A stretch of DNA of 64,000 bases, from positions 110,980 through 174,979 of the forward strand of contig JH720357.1 of assembly GCA_000231825.2 (NCBI GenBank), written 5' to 3'. The first letter of the stretch is position 1. Every line of letters begins with the position of its first letter. Positions 24,280 to 37,250 of this stretch are shown here, one piece after another. The DNA comes from Tetrahymena elliotti 4EA (lineage: Eukaryota > Ciliophora > Oligohymenophorea > Hymenostomatida > Tetrahymenidae). The position numbers were made by a program, and so were the translations under genes. Below the pieces are notes generated by a model, which made no database searches, had not been told where the DNA came from, and saw only the letters and a program-made list of their open reading frames with translations.

Positions 24280-27200
24280 TTTAATTTCTTCGTTTAATAA
24301 TCTTACGATTTATTAATTATACAAATATATAATTCACTTTAGATTTTTGAAGCCAACCAACAAATCAAGTTATTTGTCCAAGGATTAATCCTTTAAATCT
24401 TAAAAACCCAATCTTTTAATAAAGATTTTTTAGTTTACAGTCTAGCAAATAATGCATAGGAAATTAATGATCAAAAATACAGATTCATATAAATTTATTC
24501 AATAATAAAACATCATGCAAAATTTACTCGCCCAGATTTTGTAAGTCAATAAGGAGCGATTCTTCGAATCATAGGCAATTTAAAGGAACCTTATTCAAAG
24601 ATAAAATAAGTATTATAAACGTAGCATGATAAAATCTACTTTTTAAAAATATTTTAAGAATAGAATTTCATCTAAAAAAGATCCTTATTTCTGAACTCAT
24701 ACTTAAAATAATCAGATTTTTTTGTTTAGAAAAAGCAACTAATCTTTCACATAAATATTTTGTTGCGAATGAACACATTTATAAATTAGTAGAGATAAAA
24801 GCCTTATAATACATTTATATACAATTAAAAAACAAAATATTCCGATTTTTTAACTAGATTTTCTAAACTTATGAACATTTATTCTCCATAAAGTCATAAT
24901 AGTTGCTAAAAATGATTATTTAGGTATTTACAAAAGTAAATCTAATTTATCTAATCAGAAAATCAGAAGGAACTATCTTTTGGTAAACAAATTAAAGGGA
25001 TAAAATTTAAATAATTAGTGTGAAAATTTTTTTATTATCTCTTGTTACAAATCATATTGATAAATTAATAAACACCACAGTAAAGCTCATTCAGTCGAAT
25101 TAACACTTTTAATTTACTTTATATATTTGCAATTACTCTTTCGATTCTATTGAAGGTATGGTAATTCTTTTATTCAAGAGTAAAGAATAAATTAACTAAC
25201 TTAAGTAATCTCCACTAATTTATAGATTTGATGCTATTTATATCATTTATTTTCATTCTTCTGATAAGTACAAATAGCTTTATCCAATAAAATCTTCAAA
25301 AAATTCTTACATTCCAAATATTGATTTTTATTATCTTAATTAATTATGGATGAACAAAGTAGTTTTTGCATTCTAAAAATACAAAACTAGTCATCAAATC
25401 TAAAAAATAGTTTGATTACTAGTTTACAAAAGATTATTTTTGTATTTCTTTTATCATTTAATATATAATATATCAAAAAGACTATTAACAATATATTGAT
25501 ATTTTCTCAATTAGTATCCCTTTAATGTTAACTTAACATTTTTTAATTCTTAAAATCTAACTTAACCTAAGATATTAGCTTTGAAAAATTAAATAAAATA
25601 CTACAATAGATAAAATGTGGGAAATGAAAAAAGAAATTAGGAAGAAAATAATTGAAATAAATAAAAATATTTTCAAATTGAGAAGTAGATCTTTTGTTAT
25701 TTTATTCTTAGAAATATTATAACCAATTAAATATATGATATAAAATTTATGGTTCTTTATTGAATTATGGCTGAAAGAAATTTATTCTATACAAAATTAT
25801 GGTAAAGAGAGGAATTATGTATTAGACACATCTAAATCGAATTATAAATAGAGTGGATAAAATAATCAAAAATAAAAAACAAATAATTAGTAATTATTTA
25901 CGAACAACAAAAGAAAGATTTTTTTTATCTTTATTAAAGCGTCTATTAGAATTAATTACTTTTTACAGTGTAATTCATAGCACATTTTAAGCAATCTATT
26001 TACTTAGTCCAAAAATATCTTTGTCACCACAAAAATAAATGAATCATTTTGAGAATTCAGAAAATAAAAAAGATCTATTTTATTACTTTCATTTATCTGT
26101 TTGTATTATAAGTCATTCTACTTATATAACATATAAAAAATGAAAAACTTCTTATCAAAAGCACAAAATCTATGTAAAAAAATTTAATAATAACTCAAAA
26201 GGAAAATCTGAGAAAAAATAAAAGTAAAAATTAATAATTTCTGAATTATTTTTTTGCAAGTGTCTTTAAAATTTATCAAGATAAATACTAAAAATTAGAT
26301 TTATTTACTATTTCGATCCTTTTGTTTTTCTTTTTCTTTCAATATTTTGTGTAAAGTTAAATTTTTACAAGAAAAGTAATTTATGTTTCTCAAATTATTT
26401 TAATGTTTTATTAATAATTACCTATAATGTAATTTTTGATAAAATTCATCATATTTAAAAAATGCTTGCAATTAAATGTTATAAATTCAAATATGATACA
26501 TCATTTTTTAAATAAATCTCTATCAAATAATTTTATTTCATTCTAGTTATCTAAATTATGTGCTTAAATCTTCTTAAAATAAGAAAAAAAGAATGGAATT
26601 GTTTCCATATGATACAAAAACTAAATTTTTAATTTTTATTTTCGAACAACTCAATTTAATCATAAACTATCATCAAGATATAAAATAGAATACATTATAA
26701 ATAAAATTAAAGTGTTTTTTTATATTAACCTGTAAGAAATATTCAGATTTGTTTGTAAAATGAAACTTTAATTAATAGTAAAACTTAAAAACTCTTCTAA
26801 CTATCATACTAAATTTTTACGTCATGATTGGAATAAAAAAATCTATTGGATAGAAATACTAATTTTTATTTTTTATTATTTATAATTGGTCTTTTATAAA
26901 AATTGAACTTTAAATTTCACAAGTATTTAAAGAATTCAAGAAAGATTTTTGTTTTAATTCAAATTAATATTTGAATTGAATTCATCATTTCATTTGATCT
27001 TCTTTTTTAAAAGCAAAGAGGAGCAATTTATATTAAATTTTTTTTAATTTGACTTAATTATTGCAATAAATAAAGTCAATAATCATTTTTATCTACATTT
27101 TTAGTGAAAGCACTATACTTTAAGCTGATTTCAAATAATTTATTTAAAACTACTTTTTAAATTATTTTCCAGAAGCTAATTTTCAAAAATAAAAAATTGA

Positions 27201-28231
27201 AACTACTCCACTTATTATCAAAATTCTTTAATTAAATTAAAACCTTTCTTTGGAACTAAATAAATGAAGATATATATCTATCACTCTACTTAATGATGGA
27301 AATAAATAATTAAATAATTTTTTAATTGAAATTAACTTAATAAATATTCCTTTTGCTACTATTTTTTCTTTTTTGTATAACTTCATTTTTTGTGATACAA
27401 AAAGAAAATCTATAAATTAAATAATTTTTTTTAATTTAAATTGCAAATGCTAAAGTATAAAATTTATTTTAGTTATTTTATAAAACAAGTATGCTTTGAG
27501 AAAAATAAAAATTTTTGAATCATAATTTTTCAATTCTTTTTTTTAAACTATTTTTGGATTTGATCTAGTTTTTCAAGATTTAATGGACTAAATATTAATT
27601 CATTTGAAATTCCAAATGAGAGAAAAAAATAGATTTATGTTGAGCTCCTTAATCATTGATTTTATTATTTTAGTAAATACTTGTTATTCCATAAACAAAG
27701 CCTTTACTAATTTTTGAAAAAGATAGTTTGAAATAATAAAAATTGTATTTTTATTTAAGTGCCTGGAAAATTATTTGTTTTAAAATAAAGATAACTTTTC
27801 TTTACAAAAAAAACCATTTTTTTATTGTTTTGTTGTTTTTTCAAGAGAATATTTTAGGAGAAAAAATGAACATAAATAAGTAATAATGAAATAATTTTAA
27901 GTATTAAAATGATAAACATTTATTAAATTAAATTTGAAAATCTGAGATAATTTATTAGTTGCTTTGTTATTAAAAAAAATAATAATAGTGAAGATGATAA
28001 GTAAGTAATTCAAATTGAGTGGACAATAGATAATACGGTGAGTATTATATTGAATATCTTTTGAGGTTAATAATTAAATAGAATTTTGTTATAAGATTAA
28101 AACACATAAATTAGCTCTATCTAGATAGTAAGCGTTGATTATATTATTTGATAAATTACAAAATTAGTAAGAATTTGTTTAGTTAAGAGAGATATAATAA
28201 TTAATCTTAAATTAAATTGATTGAAAAAAAA
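24280..28231. other. Long AT-rich spacer, no gene seen
   Basis: Four kilobases of very AT-rich sequence upstream of the codon-biased gene. Its promoter must lie at the left edge. I find no frame with coding-like composition, no RNA gene and no clear repeat. Confidence 0.5.
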
Positions 28232-29002
28232 ATGAATGAATCAAACTTAGAATAAAAATTGTAGTAAGATCAATCAAGTGGGTAGCTAGAATAATTTTAA
28301 AATTAGTAAGACCAAAGTTAAGTTAATAATTAGATTGATAAAATTTTTAAGATGAGTGACAAGTTTGATTTTTACACTAAGATAAAAGATTAAAGTTTTA
28401 GATCATGGACTCCATTGCTAAACAAATTTTGCGAATCTAAATAATTAAAAATGAAATTTGCAGAAATAGCAAAAGTGAATATATATTTAAATAATGATGA
28501 AAAATCAAGTTATGTATATTCATATAATGCTAATGGATCATCTTTATTTGTAAAAAATGAAGAATAATAAATAGAAGTTGCTAAAATAGAGAATGAATAA
28601 ATATATCTATTAAGAGATACTGGAAAATATGAAAAAATTGGATAAATATTTAACTAAGCTTAATGTAAAAAAATTAAAGTTATCGCATGGGGATTAATGC
28701 CAAACTCTGTTTTTTAAACTGAGTCTAACAAATTCATTAATTTTTAAGTGATTCCATGCTGCTTCCCTTTCTATAAAATTATTCAATACTTCCAAAAAGA
28801 TGAAGTTATCGTAAAAGATAAAAACACAGATAAAATTTATTCTACTTACTCAACAAAATCATTAAAAAAGCAAAAATAATCTATATTCTCTTTCACAGAA
28901 AATCCATAAAATAATGTCGATAAAATGCTGAGTTTTGTTGTTGCCATGCAATACATTGAAATAATTTGGTTCAATAAATATTCTTAGTATTTTTAAAAAT
29001 GA
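28232..29002 (+). CDS. Hypothetical protein (256 aa, intronless)
   Basis: Frame from ATG 28232 to TGA 29000-29002, 257 codons, with many TAA/TAG Gln codons. The first 40 residues are Gln/Asn/Ser-rich and likely disordered. From about residue 41 (MSDKFDFYTK) the composition becomes that of a folded, probably beta-rich protein: SSYVYSYNANGSSLFVK, IYLLRDTGKYEKIGQ, KKIKVIAWGLMP and FVVAMQYIEIIWFNKY. Two adjacent cysteines lie in VIPCCFPFYKII. I do not recognise the family. It is soluble by appearance, with no signal peptide or membrane helix. Downstream lie degenerate tandem repeats. Confidence 0.7.
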
Positions 29003-30306
29003 CATCTCACCTATTTCTTGATATAAAAACTATCAATTTTCTCATATACCATCTCAATTAAAGTTGTCTTATTAACAATTTAGCCAATTTAATTAATTTT
29101 ATCTTATCTTCAAATAATAAATATATTAATAATAAATTCCTTTTTTTAATTATCTTTTCTTTTAATTTCAATTTTCATAGTATTTATATGTTCACTCTAT
29201 CAATTACTTTATATTCTTAAAAAATAACCCAATTTTTTTTTTTTTTGTGATTTATTTTACTTTCGAACACCAAAAGATGAAGTTTTATCTAAAAATAATT
29301 TAATCAATTTAATTAATATTTAGCTTTTCTTTAAATAGTAAATATATAAATAATAAATTTCTTTTTTTAGTTATATTTTCTTTTAATTTAAATTTTCAAA
29401 TTATTTTTATGTCCTACTTTTTTTTCTTAAAAATAACCCAATTTATTTTGTGATTTATTTTACTTAGTAGAACTAAAAGATGATGTTTTATTTTATAATT
29501 TTAAGTTCTAATGATTTAATAAATCTCCTCTTTAAGTTTTTATTTGATAAGATACTTAAAAATTGAATCAATTTGAATAGAGGTTCAATTTCAACTGAGT
29601 TTGTCAATCTAATAAATTTTGTGTAAAGTTTTTTACATCCTATTTAACAGTAAATGACAATCAATCAATAATTTGAAAATTGAGGATTTAAAAATTTTGA
29701 TTGCAAAGAAAAAAGATAATTTTTTCTTTCTATTTTTACTAAATTATTTAATTTGGTGATATTATTTATTGGATCTAAAAATAGCATAAACTAACAGCTT
29801 TCAGTCTTAATTTTTCTTTGATAAATATTATAATTTCATTTTATTTTAGCATATTTTGAATAAAAAAACAATAAATTTAATTTAAGTCTATTTTAAAGAT
29901 TTTTGAGATTAATTTAAGTTATTTAATCATTTCCTTAAATTTAAATTTTTCTTTGAAATTTCCAAAAATAATATCAATTTGTCTTTATTATTTTATTTAT
30001 GGTAAACAAATTTATGTTATTATTTTAAATAAAATAATAAAAATTGTTGAAAACTGAAACAATTTAATTAAATGAAAACTTAAAATCAACTGATTTAATA
30101 TCATGAGAAATTTTATGGAAGTTATTTAAGTCAAAGAAATTCTATTGGCAAATGATGCAAATATTTATTATAAAAAATAAAGTTAATTTTCTCATGATTT
30201 TTACACAAAAAATTGATTGCAATAAATAAAAAAGGATAGTCTTAATACTTTGAGAATTATTTCTCTTACTGTGAGTTACTGTGAATGAGCTGACAATTTA
30301 ATACAA
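29003..30306. other. Repeat-containing spacer
   Basis: Contains the roughly 200-bp tandem repeat listed separately and further diverged AT-rich sequence that partly resembles the stretch at 30900-31400. No gene is supported. Confidence 0.45.
29098..29495. repeat. Degenerate direct tandem repeat, two units of about 200 bp
   Basis: Unit 1 (about 29098-29293) and unit 2 (about 29310-29495) share, in the same order, an AATAATAAATT block, a TTCTTTTAATTT block, AAATAACCCAATTT, TGTGATTTATTTTACTT and an AAAGATGA-GTTTTAT block, with substitutions and small indels between them. Confidence 0.6.
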
Positions 30307-30723
30307 ATGAGGTGGACCATCTCCAATTCCTTACTGCTTAAAAGATATTTGCTAACTCAAAAAGATAAGTATAGTGTATTAGGATTGAATGATAATAGTT
30401 GTAAGTTATTATCTGAATGTAAAATAAATATTGTTGATACTCTTCAGATATAGAAAAAACTTGTAAATCTAATTTTTAGAGTGATAAATGCTAAAAAGTT
30501 GATTGTATGGTCAGTGATAAAGAAATTGCCATTAAGATTGGTACTTTTGATGAATGTACAAAAACATTAATTGCTAAGTCAGATTAGAAAGTAAGTGCCT
30601 TCCTAAAAAATATGTATGCTACTTTATAATTTTAATCCATAACTATATGAAAAATAAGAAAAAAGACCTTTTATATGCTAGAAAGATATTGAATACCCTG
30701 CTGATTTTGAGTCATAATAATGA
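30307..30723 (+). CDS. Possible small hypothetical protein (92 aa, 3 exons)
   Basis: A tentative model: exon 30307-30400, intron 30401-30447 (GTAAGT donor, TTCAG acceptor), exon 30448-30590, intron 30591-30681 (GTAAGT donor, GCTAG acceptor), exon 30682-30723 with TGA. Phases close exactly and both donors are canonical. The middle exon is the most protein-like (KCQKVDCMVSDKEIAIKIG, FDECTKTLIAKSDQK), with four cysteines in all. An in-frame TGA lies just upstream of the start. It may instead be a fragment of a larger gene or a decayed copy. No family is recognised. Confidence 0.4.
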
Positions 30724-32785
30724 GCAATTATTTGTAGTTGTTTTGAAAAGGTAAGTTATTCATGACTAACTAATCCTGCTAGTAAATATTAATATACAAG
30801 TCATTACACTTACTATAAGTTTTATATGTAAAACAAAAGAATTTGATGATACAATCATCTAATTGAAGTCCTATTCTACATTTCTTATTTTAACTGGTTG
30901 AATATTATATTAAATTTTTTTTTGTGAAATATAATAATTGATTCTTTTATTGTTTGTTGTTCATTTTTTAAAAATTAATTCTACCCACATTTATTTGTTG
31001 ATTTATTTTAACAAAAAGTGATTGAAGTTATATTTCATAATTTTAAAAATGCTTTAAGTCTAATGATTGAATTAATCTCATCTTTAAGTTTTATTTCTCT
31101 AAAAACTATCATGAAAACTGTATAAAAATTGAAAAAGTTTTTAATAAGCTGCCATGTTGAATTTCAGCTAAGTTTATCAATCAATCACATTTAGTTAGTG
31201 GATAGTTTTTAGTCAAATAATTTGAATTTAATAAAAATAATCACTAATTTGCAAATTGCGAAAATTAATAATTTTACCCATAATCTTTCTTTTTTCATTA
31301 TTTGTAATAATCAAAATTTATTAAAAAAAAACTAAATTAATTTAAACCAATTTTAAAATTTGTTTTATTAACCTTAACTATTTTATCTCCTGCCAATGAT
31401 AAAATTTTATTTTGTATTTTAATTGACTTGAATAACCTCACTTATTTGCTTTAAGTTCTCAAAAAATAATGTAAATTTGAATAAACTTTTTAAAACATTT
31501 TAAAATCTAATTATTATTTTTGACAAGTAAATTTAAGTTATTATTCTAATATCCATGAGAGGAGAGGGGCATAATTTCAAATGATTTAATAAAATCAGAA
31601 CTTTTGTGAACAAAATATGCAAATTTAGATTATTTTTACTTAAGTTTATTAATATCAAAATGACTGTATTTCTTAAGGAAAAACAGAAGTGACAAATTAA
31701 TATTTTCAAATCAATTAGAAAGATTGGTTTTTGTATTTGCTTTTCCATATTCTAATTTATTAAAAAATTTACAAAAAATTTAGCTTGTATTTGCAAAATG
31801 TAACAACAAATTTGGTTTAGAAATTTTATCGAAGCTCATGGGATAATTGATAATTTGAGAAAAGATATTATTTACTCTTTTTCTTTTATTCTTAAAAATA
31901 ATAATTTTGTTATTAAATTTTATTTAAATCTAAATAAGGCACTCATTTTCAGCCTATGAAAGCTATTTTTATGATAAATAAATCTCATTTATTTTATCAC
32001 TTCTTGAGAATTTAATTTGAATTTGTATCTAATTTAGTTACAGCTCCATTTGCTTGCTTAAAATTCTCATAAAATAGTATTAGTTTGTATACATTTTAAA
32101 AATATTTTAAGATCAATTAATTAATCAAACCAAATAAGTTTACTTTTATTTGAAAATCAATTATGAAAATGAATGATAGCTTAATCATTTAAAAAAAAGA
32201 AGAGAAGAGCATAATTTTAACCGATATAATCAAATGAGAAATTTTATGAATGATATTTAGATAAGTGAAATCTCTTACTCAAATAAAGAGTATTTTTATT
32301 TAAGTTTATTAATATGATAAATGATTGTATTTCTAAGAGAAAAATCGGAATGAAAGATTAATATTTTTAAACAAGTAAGAAATAAGGCTTAAGAATTTAT
32401 TATCCCTTTACAAATCCTACACAAGATTATAATATAAATTAATAATCTTTTTCAAAGACATTTTTTTTATTAAAAATATTATCAAAATTGTTATCAATAT
32501 TAAACTAAAATTTTATTAAGAAATAAATAGCAAATAAAATAAAATAAACTAAATAATAATTTAAAATTTATATTAAAAGATAGTAAGCAAGTTATTGTTG
32601 TTAGTTAGTTAGCTAGTTTTTTAGTAAGACATCTCTAAATATAATTCATAGATTAACTATTTTTAATTGCATGTAAGCATCCTGATTTTTTAGTCTCAGA
32701 CAGCAGTAGCTTTTACTCTTTTTCACAGAGTAGTTTATCACTGAATGATTGTGGAAAATTTGAAATGATAAATTAATTTTTTAAA
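30724..32785. other. Spacer with diverged repeats
   Basis: AT-rich sequence in which several blocks of 100-200 bp resemble each other and the sequence around 29.4-29.9 kb. The short minus-strand open frame at 31533-31748 falls inside one repeat copy and is not called. Confidence 0.45.
31566..32390. repeat. Pair of diverged direct repeats (about 180 bp each)
   Basis: The block at about 31566-31730 and the block at about 32206-32385 share, in order, GCATAATTT, a TTTTAC/TTTTATTTAAGTTTATTAATAT core, TGTATTTCT, GAAAAA and a TTAATATTTT-AA block. A third, weaker copy may sit at about 32730-32810. Confidence 0.45.
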
Positions 32786-33815
32786 TCAGTTAGAAAGAAG
32801 ATTTTTGAAATCTTCATATTTAACTTCAGTAGTAGCAGGAGATAATTCTTTGACCAGTCTCTGTTAATATTAAATATATAGAAATATATTATCATAAATA
32901 ATTTGGAATTATATTCATATTTATACTATTAAATTAATTAATTATTCTTATTCTCATATTAAAATATTCTCATTTATTTTATTGTAAATAAGATAAAAAT
33001 CTTTTTGGTTGGTGTTATTTCTTTGTTATAAAATTAAATGCTAACTTAATGTTTTTTAACAATCAATTATAATTTCATTTAATTACATTTAAATCTATTG
33101 TTAAGCTAAAATCTGATGAGATGACTTCTTAGAGAAGTTTTCTATCAATGCTACCTGATTTGTCTTCATTTCCTTTTATGTTATTTTATATAAATTTTAT
33201 TCCTTGTTAATATAAGGCAATTTCGATAACTAAATAAATTAAGCTTTTTTGAAAGTTTTACCTCCAAGTGCTACAAAAGCTAAAACTAATTAATATTTTA
33301 AAAAAACAATGAATAAATGATAAAAAAAATAATGCGAAATAAATCTACTTATGTCTTCTTCATCACTATTTTGTTATAATTATTTGTAGTATGCGATTAC
33401 AGTTAAAAAATCATCAAAAGCTACATTTTTTAATCAATGAATTGAATATATTATTTTGAAATAGATCAAAAATAATATTTGAAAATTTAAGTTTTTCTTA
33501 AAACAAATGAAAGATTTTACAAATCGCTCCTTTTCCTGTTTAATCTACTTCATTTATCATCTTTATTAACTCTTCTTCTTAAGGAGATTATCCCATTTCT
33601 ATGATTTAATTGAATAATTGTTTTTAATTATGCTATAATATATTCTTAACTTTTATAATATTTATACCTTCAAGTACTTTTCTAAGCTCCTCTTTTTCTA
33701 TGAATTTGGAGCCATTTTTATCAAAGGCTGTAAAAGCTTCTTGGCACTTATCTATTTCTTTTTTAGTGAGAATATTGACATCAACGTTCCTTAATTGCTT
33801 GAGTGAAAGACTCAT
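32786..33815 (-). CDS. Calmodulin-like EF-hand protein (160 aa, 6 exons)
   Basis: Exons 33815-33668, 33598-33521, 33420-33349, 33285-33262 (24 bases), 33172-33087 and 32860-32786, with introns of 69, 100, 63, 89 and 226 bp. All phases agree and the frame ends in TGA. The calmodulin/centrin plan is clear: helix IDKCQEAFTAF followed by a loop DKNGSKFIEKEE, which has Gly at position 4 rather than 6 and so is atypical. Then RKVLEEMGQ...EELIKMINEVDQTGKGAISFDDF (second loop), FVALGGNEDKSGSID (third loop, Asn in place of the first Asp), and a degenerate fourth site ending YEDFKNLLSN. Calcium binding is likely weakened at sites 1 and 4. It resembles ciliary or basal-body EF-hand light chains in plan, but the specific partner is unknown. 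An in-frame ATG at 33860 would add 15 residues; I prefer the MSLSLKQ start. Confidence 0.88.
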
Positions 33816-35352
33816 GAAAAATAGCTTGATATAATAATTAATAATTTGGAAATTGCGCAAGTTAATTCGTATTAATAATAATAAATCTAACTAACTAATT
33901 AATTAATAAGTAAAAAAAAAGCTGATCAAAAGTACTCAAGTGATCAATGTTTGACTAATATTGTTTAAAAGTAAAACAAATTAAATTTTATATAGTTCTA
34001 TCAATTAATCCAGAAAAAAAAATTAAGTAATAATAAAATTTACAATTTTTTAATTAGTAATATAAAGTAAAATTTGTGGCTACTTTCTTTAATATTCTTA
34101 GAAATAAAAAAGTGATGAGTAGCACGAAAAAATAAAAGATAGTAGATCACTTTTCTCTTTTTTTTTAACTTAGTTATGCTTACGTCAATTAAGTCATATT
34201 AGTTTGCAAAGGTTGCTTTGTTATTATAATAAATATATTCATATTTTACAAATTTATAAATGGTAAAAATAGTAGAAATGAAATTGAAATATAACAGGAG
34301 AATTTTATCCAAGTCAAATTATATAAATAAATTGTAAATTCTTCTTTGACATTTCACCACAGCTATTCACGTTTTTTGACGTTTTTTCATTCAAAATATG
34401 TTTTTAAATTAATTAAAGTACTACTGAAGATATTTAAGTTATTTTAAAGATATCACCTTCTTTAAGTTGAATTAGAAGCCTATTTTCATTTTCGATTTTT
34501 TAATTGGAAAAATTTATGGATTTAGATAATAATTACAAATGTGGTTTGAATGTTTTATGAGTGGCTGCGAAAATTATGAAATTACATTATAAATTTGAAG
34601 AATAAATATTGGAGGAACATCAAACAAAATGATGTTTAATTAAACTTGAAGGCTTTATTAAAAAATTGTTTCCGGTGTTTTTGTTAATCTGTGTTAATCA
34701 ATCAATAATGAATGATATATGTGTGATCAATATAAAGAGTAATTATAAAGATCAAAATATCACTATTGTTTAAGATAGATATCAGCAAAATATGCTAAAT
34801 GAATGAATAGACCAATGAATTGAAATAAACCAGCTAGTTAGCTCTAGAGTTATATGTTTTCTATGAACAAAAGTTTGTTCGACTTTCAATAAGTTATTAT
34901 GTATGTATTTAAAAATAATTATAAACAAATTTTAGTGAGTTAGAAAAATTATTTAAAAAAGAATCTATCTAAATCATAAAAACAAAATAGGAAGGCATTC
35001 AAAAATACATCTAATTTAATTTAACAAGCAAATTTCATATTAATTTTAAAGAAAACAGTAAACTAAATAGTCACTTAAATATTTGCATACAAGTCACCTA
35101 GCAGCAATCAATTGTTGATCTATTTTAAATTCTTAAATAAAACAGTTATTCCTACAGTTCCTATTAGTCTCTCTTGATTAAGAATAAAAGATTTTTGGAG
35201 AATCATTTCAAATTTGAGGGTTTTTAAATCTGACTTTATCAAAAAACCAACATTCATATATAGTGATCTGAATATTTTGTAACAGGATTCACTTTTAATA
35301 AAGCAGTCATTTGTAGTAAAATCTTAAAGAAATATAGGAAAAAGAGTAAGAA
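33816..35352. other. Divergent spacer
   Basis: Lies between the starts of the EF-hand gene (minus) and the plus-strand PP1-motif gene, so it must hold both promoters. AT-rich; no further feature is supported. Confidence 0.5.
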
Positions 35353-35709
35353 ATGTCAAATATAGATCATTAGCCTAGCAGCTAAATAGAACTCTAGAAT
35401 AAAAATAACGATAAACAAGAAGCAAGCACAATAGCAGATCATAATAATTCATTTAAATTAGAAGAGAAAAATAACTATACATCAGAGATATCTAAATATA
35501 GCTCTAATGGGATTTTAAAGAATTCACCTTCTTATAGGGATAGGTAGCGTATTGACTCGATTGGATAACCAATTTTAAAGTTTGGCAAGCAACACTAAAT
35601 ATCTTTCAGTGATAATCTTATTGATGTACACATAGTAGAAAACTGGAAGGAGTATAATGTATTAGATGATGAAGAGTTAGAGTAAAAATGTAATTGTTGG
35701 CTTATTTGA
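35353..35709 (+). CDS. Small protein with SILK-like and RVxF-like motifs, candidate PP1 regulator (118 aa)
   Basis: Intronless frame from ATG 35353 to TGA 35707-35709. The N-terminal 50 residues are Gln/Asn/Ser-rich. Residues 53-56 read GILK, matching the SILK-type motif ([GS]IL[RK]) that protein phosphatase 1 inhibitor-2 uses, and a second ILK follows at about 74-76. About 30 residues on is HQISFSDN, an RVxF-like hydrophobic-x-Phe element with lysine slightly upstream rather than adjacent. Conserved-looking acidic and aromatic residues then follow (IDVHIVENWKEYNVLDDEE). The order SILK then RVxF within a short disordered protein is that of known PP1 interactors. The role as PP1 regulator is an inference from motifs only. 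Confidence 0.65.
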
Positions 35710-37226
35710 AATTTCTTTAATTGTTGAAAGAGCCTTTCTTCTTTTGAAGACAGCTCTCTTCAATACAATAACACTAACCAAACAATCAGATTATTTATTT
35801 ATTTAAAAATACAAAGTTTCTATTCAAAAATATGAAGCAATCGTCAACTACAAAATATCAATGAAAAAAAGAATACTATTTAGCAATAAATATAATATTT
35901 TCAAGTCTCCTACTGACAATAAACATATTCAAACAAAGCAACAAACAAACATTTCTTAGCATTATAACTCTTATTCTTCAACCAATCAATAAATCTTCTC
36001 TTTTCTTTAGCATAAACATTAATAATTTTCTATTACTAAAGTAAAGTAACAATATAGTCACATATTAAAAACTTAGCAAGGACTTATAAAATGTAAATAT
36101 AGACAGAAGATGCAATAAAAGAATAGAAATTAATCAAAGCTATTTAATAATTAATTATCTATTATAATATTGAATATTTAATTAATCATTAAACTAAAAT
36201 AGTAATTTAGATTATCTAGCTTCGGCTATCTAAAAAATCTATATTTAGAAACTTTAATTTGAATAAGTCAAAATCTAATTTGCTAAATCAATCACTAAAG
36301 TTGTTTAAAAATAACATTTTTAGACGAATTTTAAAGTTCAGTTCTTGTTTCAGTAAAGAAAAAGGATTACTCAAATATTTAAACATTTCTAAAAGATATT
36401 GCTTTATGCTTTAAAATTGCTTTCGATTAATCACTAAGAATAAAAGAAAGGTTTTTGTAAAATAGTAATTAATAATAAAAATAATAAATAATAAATCTAA
36501 TTTTGATTAAATAAGAAATTAATAAAATATTTTTGCAATTTAGCAAAAAAAAAACAAAACAAATAGTTAACTTAAATTAAAACATAAAATAAAATATTAA
36601 TAATAAAGCTAAGAAAATAAATTATAAAAACTTGTCCAAATAAAATAAAACTCAGTTAATCAACAACTAATATAAATAAATAACATATAATTTTTGTGTT
36701 TAAGTAATTATAAACCATACATTTAACAAAAATAATTAACACGTTTATTTTAAAAATAAACTTTTATTTATTCATAAAACTCTAATTACCTACCCATTTC
36801 ATTTTGTAATATTTTTCATCTTCCTCATTCAACAAATATTATTTATCTATTTCATAATTCAACTTTTATTTACAAAAAACAATTTCTCTATCTATATTTC
36901 ATCTTTATTTTAAAATTAAGTAGTCTTAAACCAGTAAAAAAAATAATTTTTTCATTTAAAACAAGCAAAATTTTTATGTTGACTAGTCGAAATTCTACTC
37001 ATAAAATTTTTTATCTATTAATTATTTATAAAAAAATCGATTTATCTAATTATAGCTCCAAATACTTTTTAAGAATTCAAAAAAAAACTAACGATAATTT
37101 TATCAAATAAATTTTTTAATTTAATAATCAAATTTGTATAATAATGATTTTTTTTACATGAATAAATCAATTTATTAATAATTTCAAAACATAATTAAGC
37201 TATGATGGATGGGACTGGGCCATACA
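35710..37226. other. AT-rich spacer with a long low-complexity open frame
   Basis: From ATG 36091 to TGA 37161 the plus strand has 357 codons without TGA, but much of it is poly-A/poly-T spacer. Only the first about 130 codons look at all protein-like (LIKAIQQLIIYYN, KEKGLLKYLNISKRYC). Since TGA is rare in G-poor DNA, I do not call it a gene. Confidence 0.4.
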
Positions 37227-37250
37227 AAGGTTCAAATACTCTCTGAGTTA
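37227..37250 (+). pseudogene. tRNA 3'-end fragment
   Basis: The 24 bases match the T-arm and 3' acceptor half of the tRNA-like gene at 37817-37912 with a few substitutions (GGTTCAAATACTC for GGTTCGAATCCTC, CTGAGTT for CTGAGCT). No 5' half is present upstream. Confidence 0.5.

Noticed and set aside
31533..31748. Minus-strand open frame of 71 codons
   Set aside because: Falls inside a diverged repeat copy, with spacer-like composition.
36091..37161. Plus-strand 357-codon frame without TGA
   Set aside because: TGA is expected to be rare in G-poor spacer; most of the frame is homopolymer-like and has no protein-like composition after the first third.
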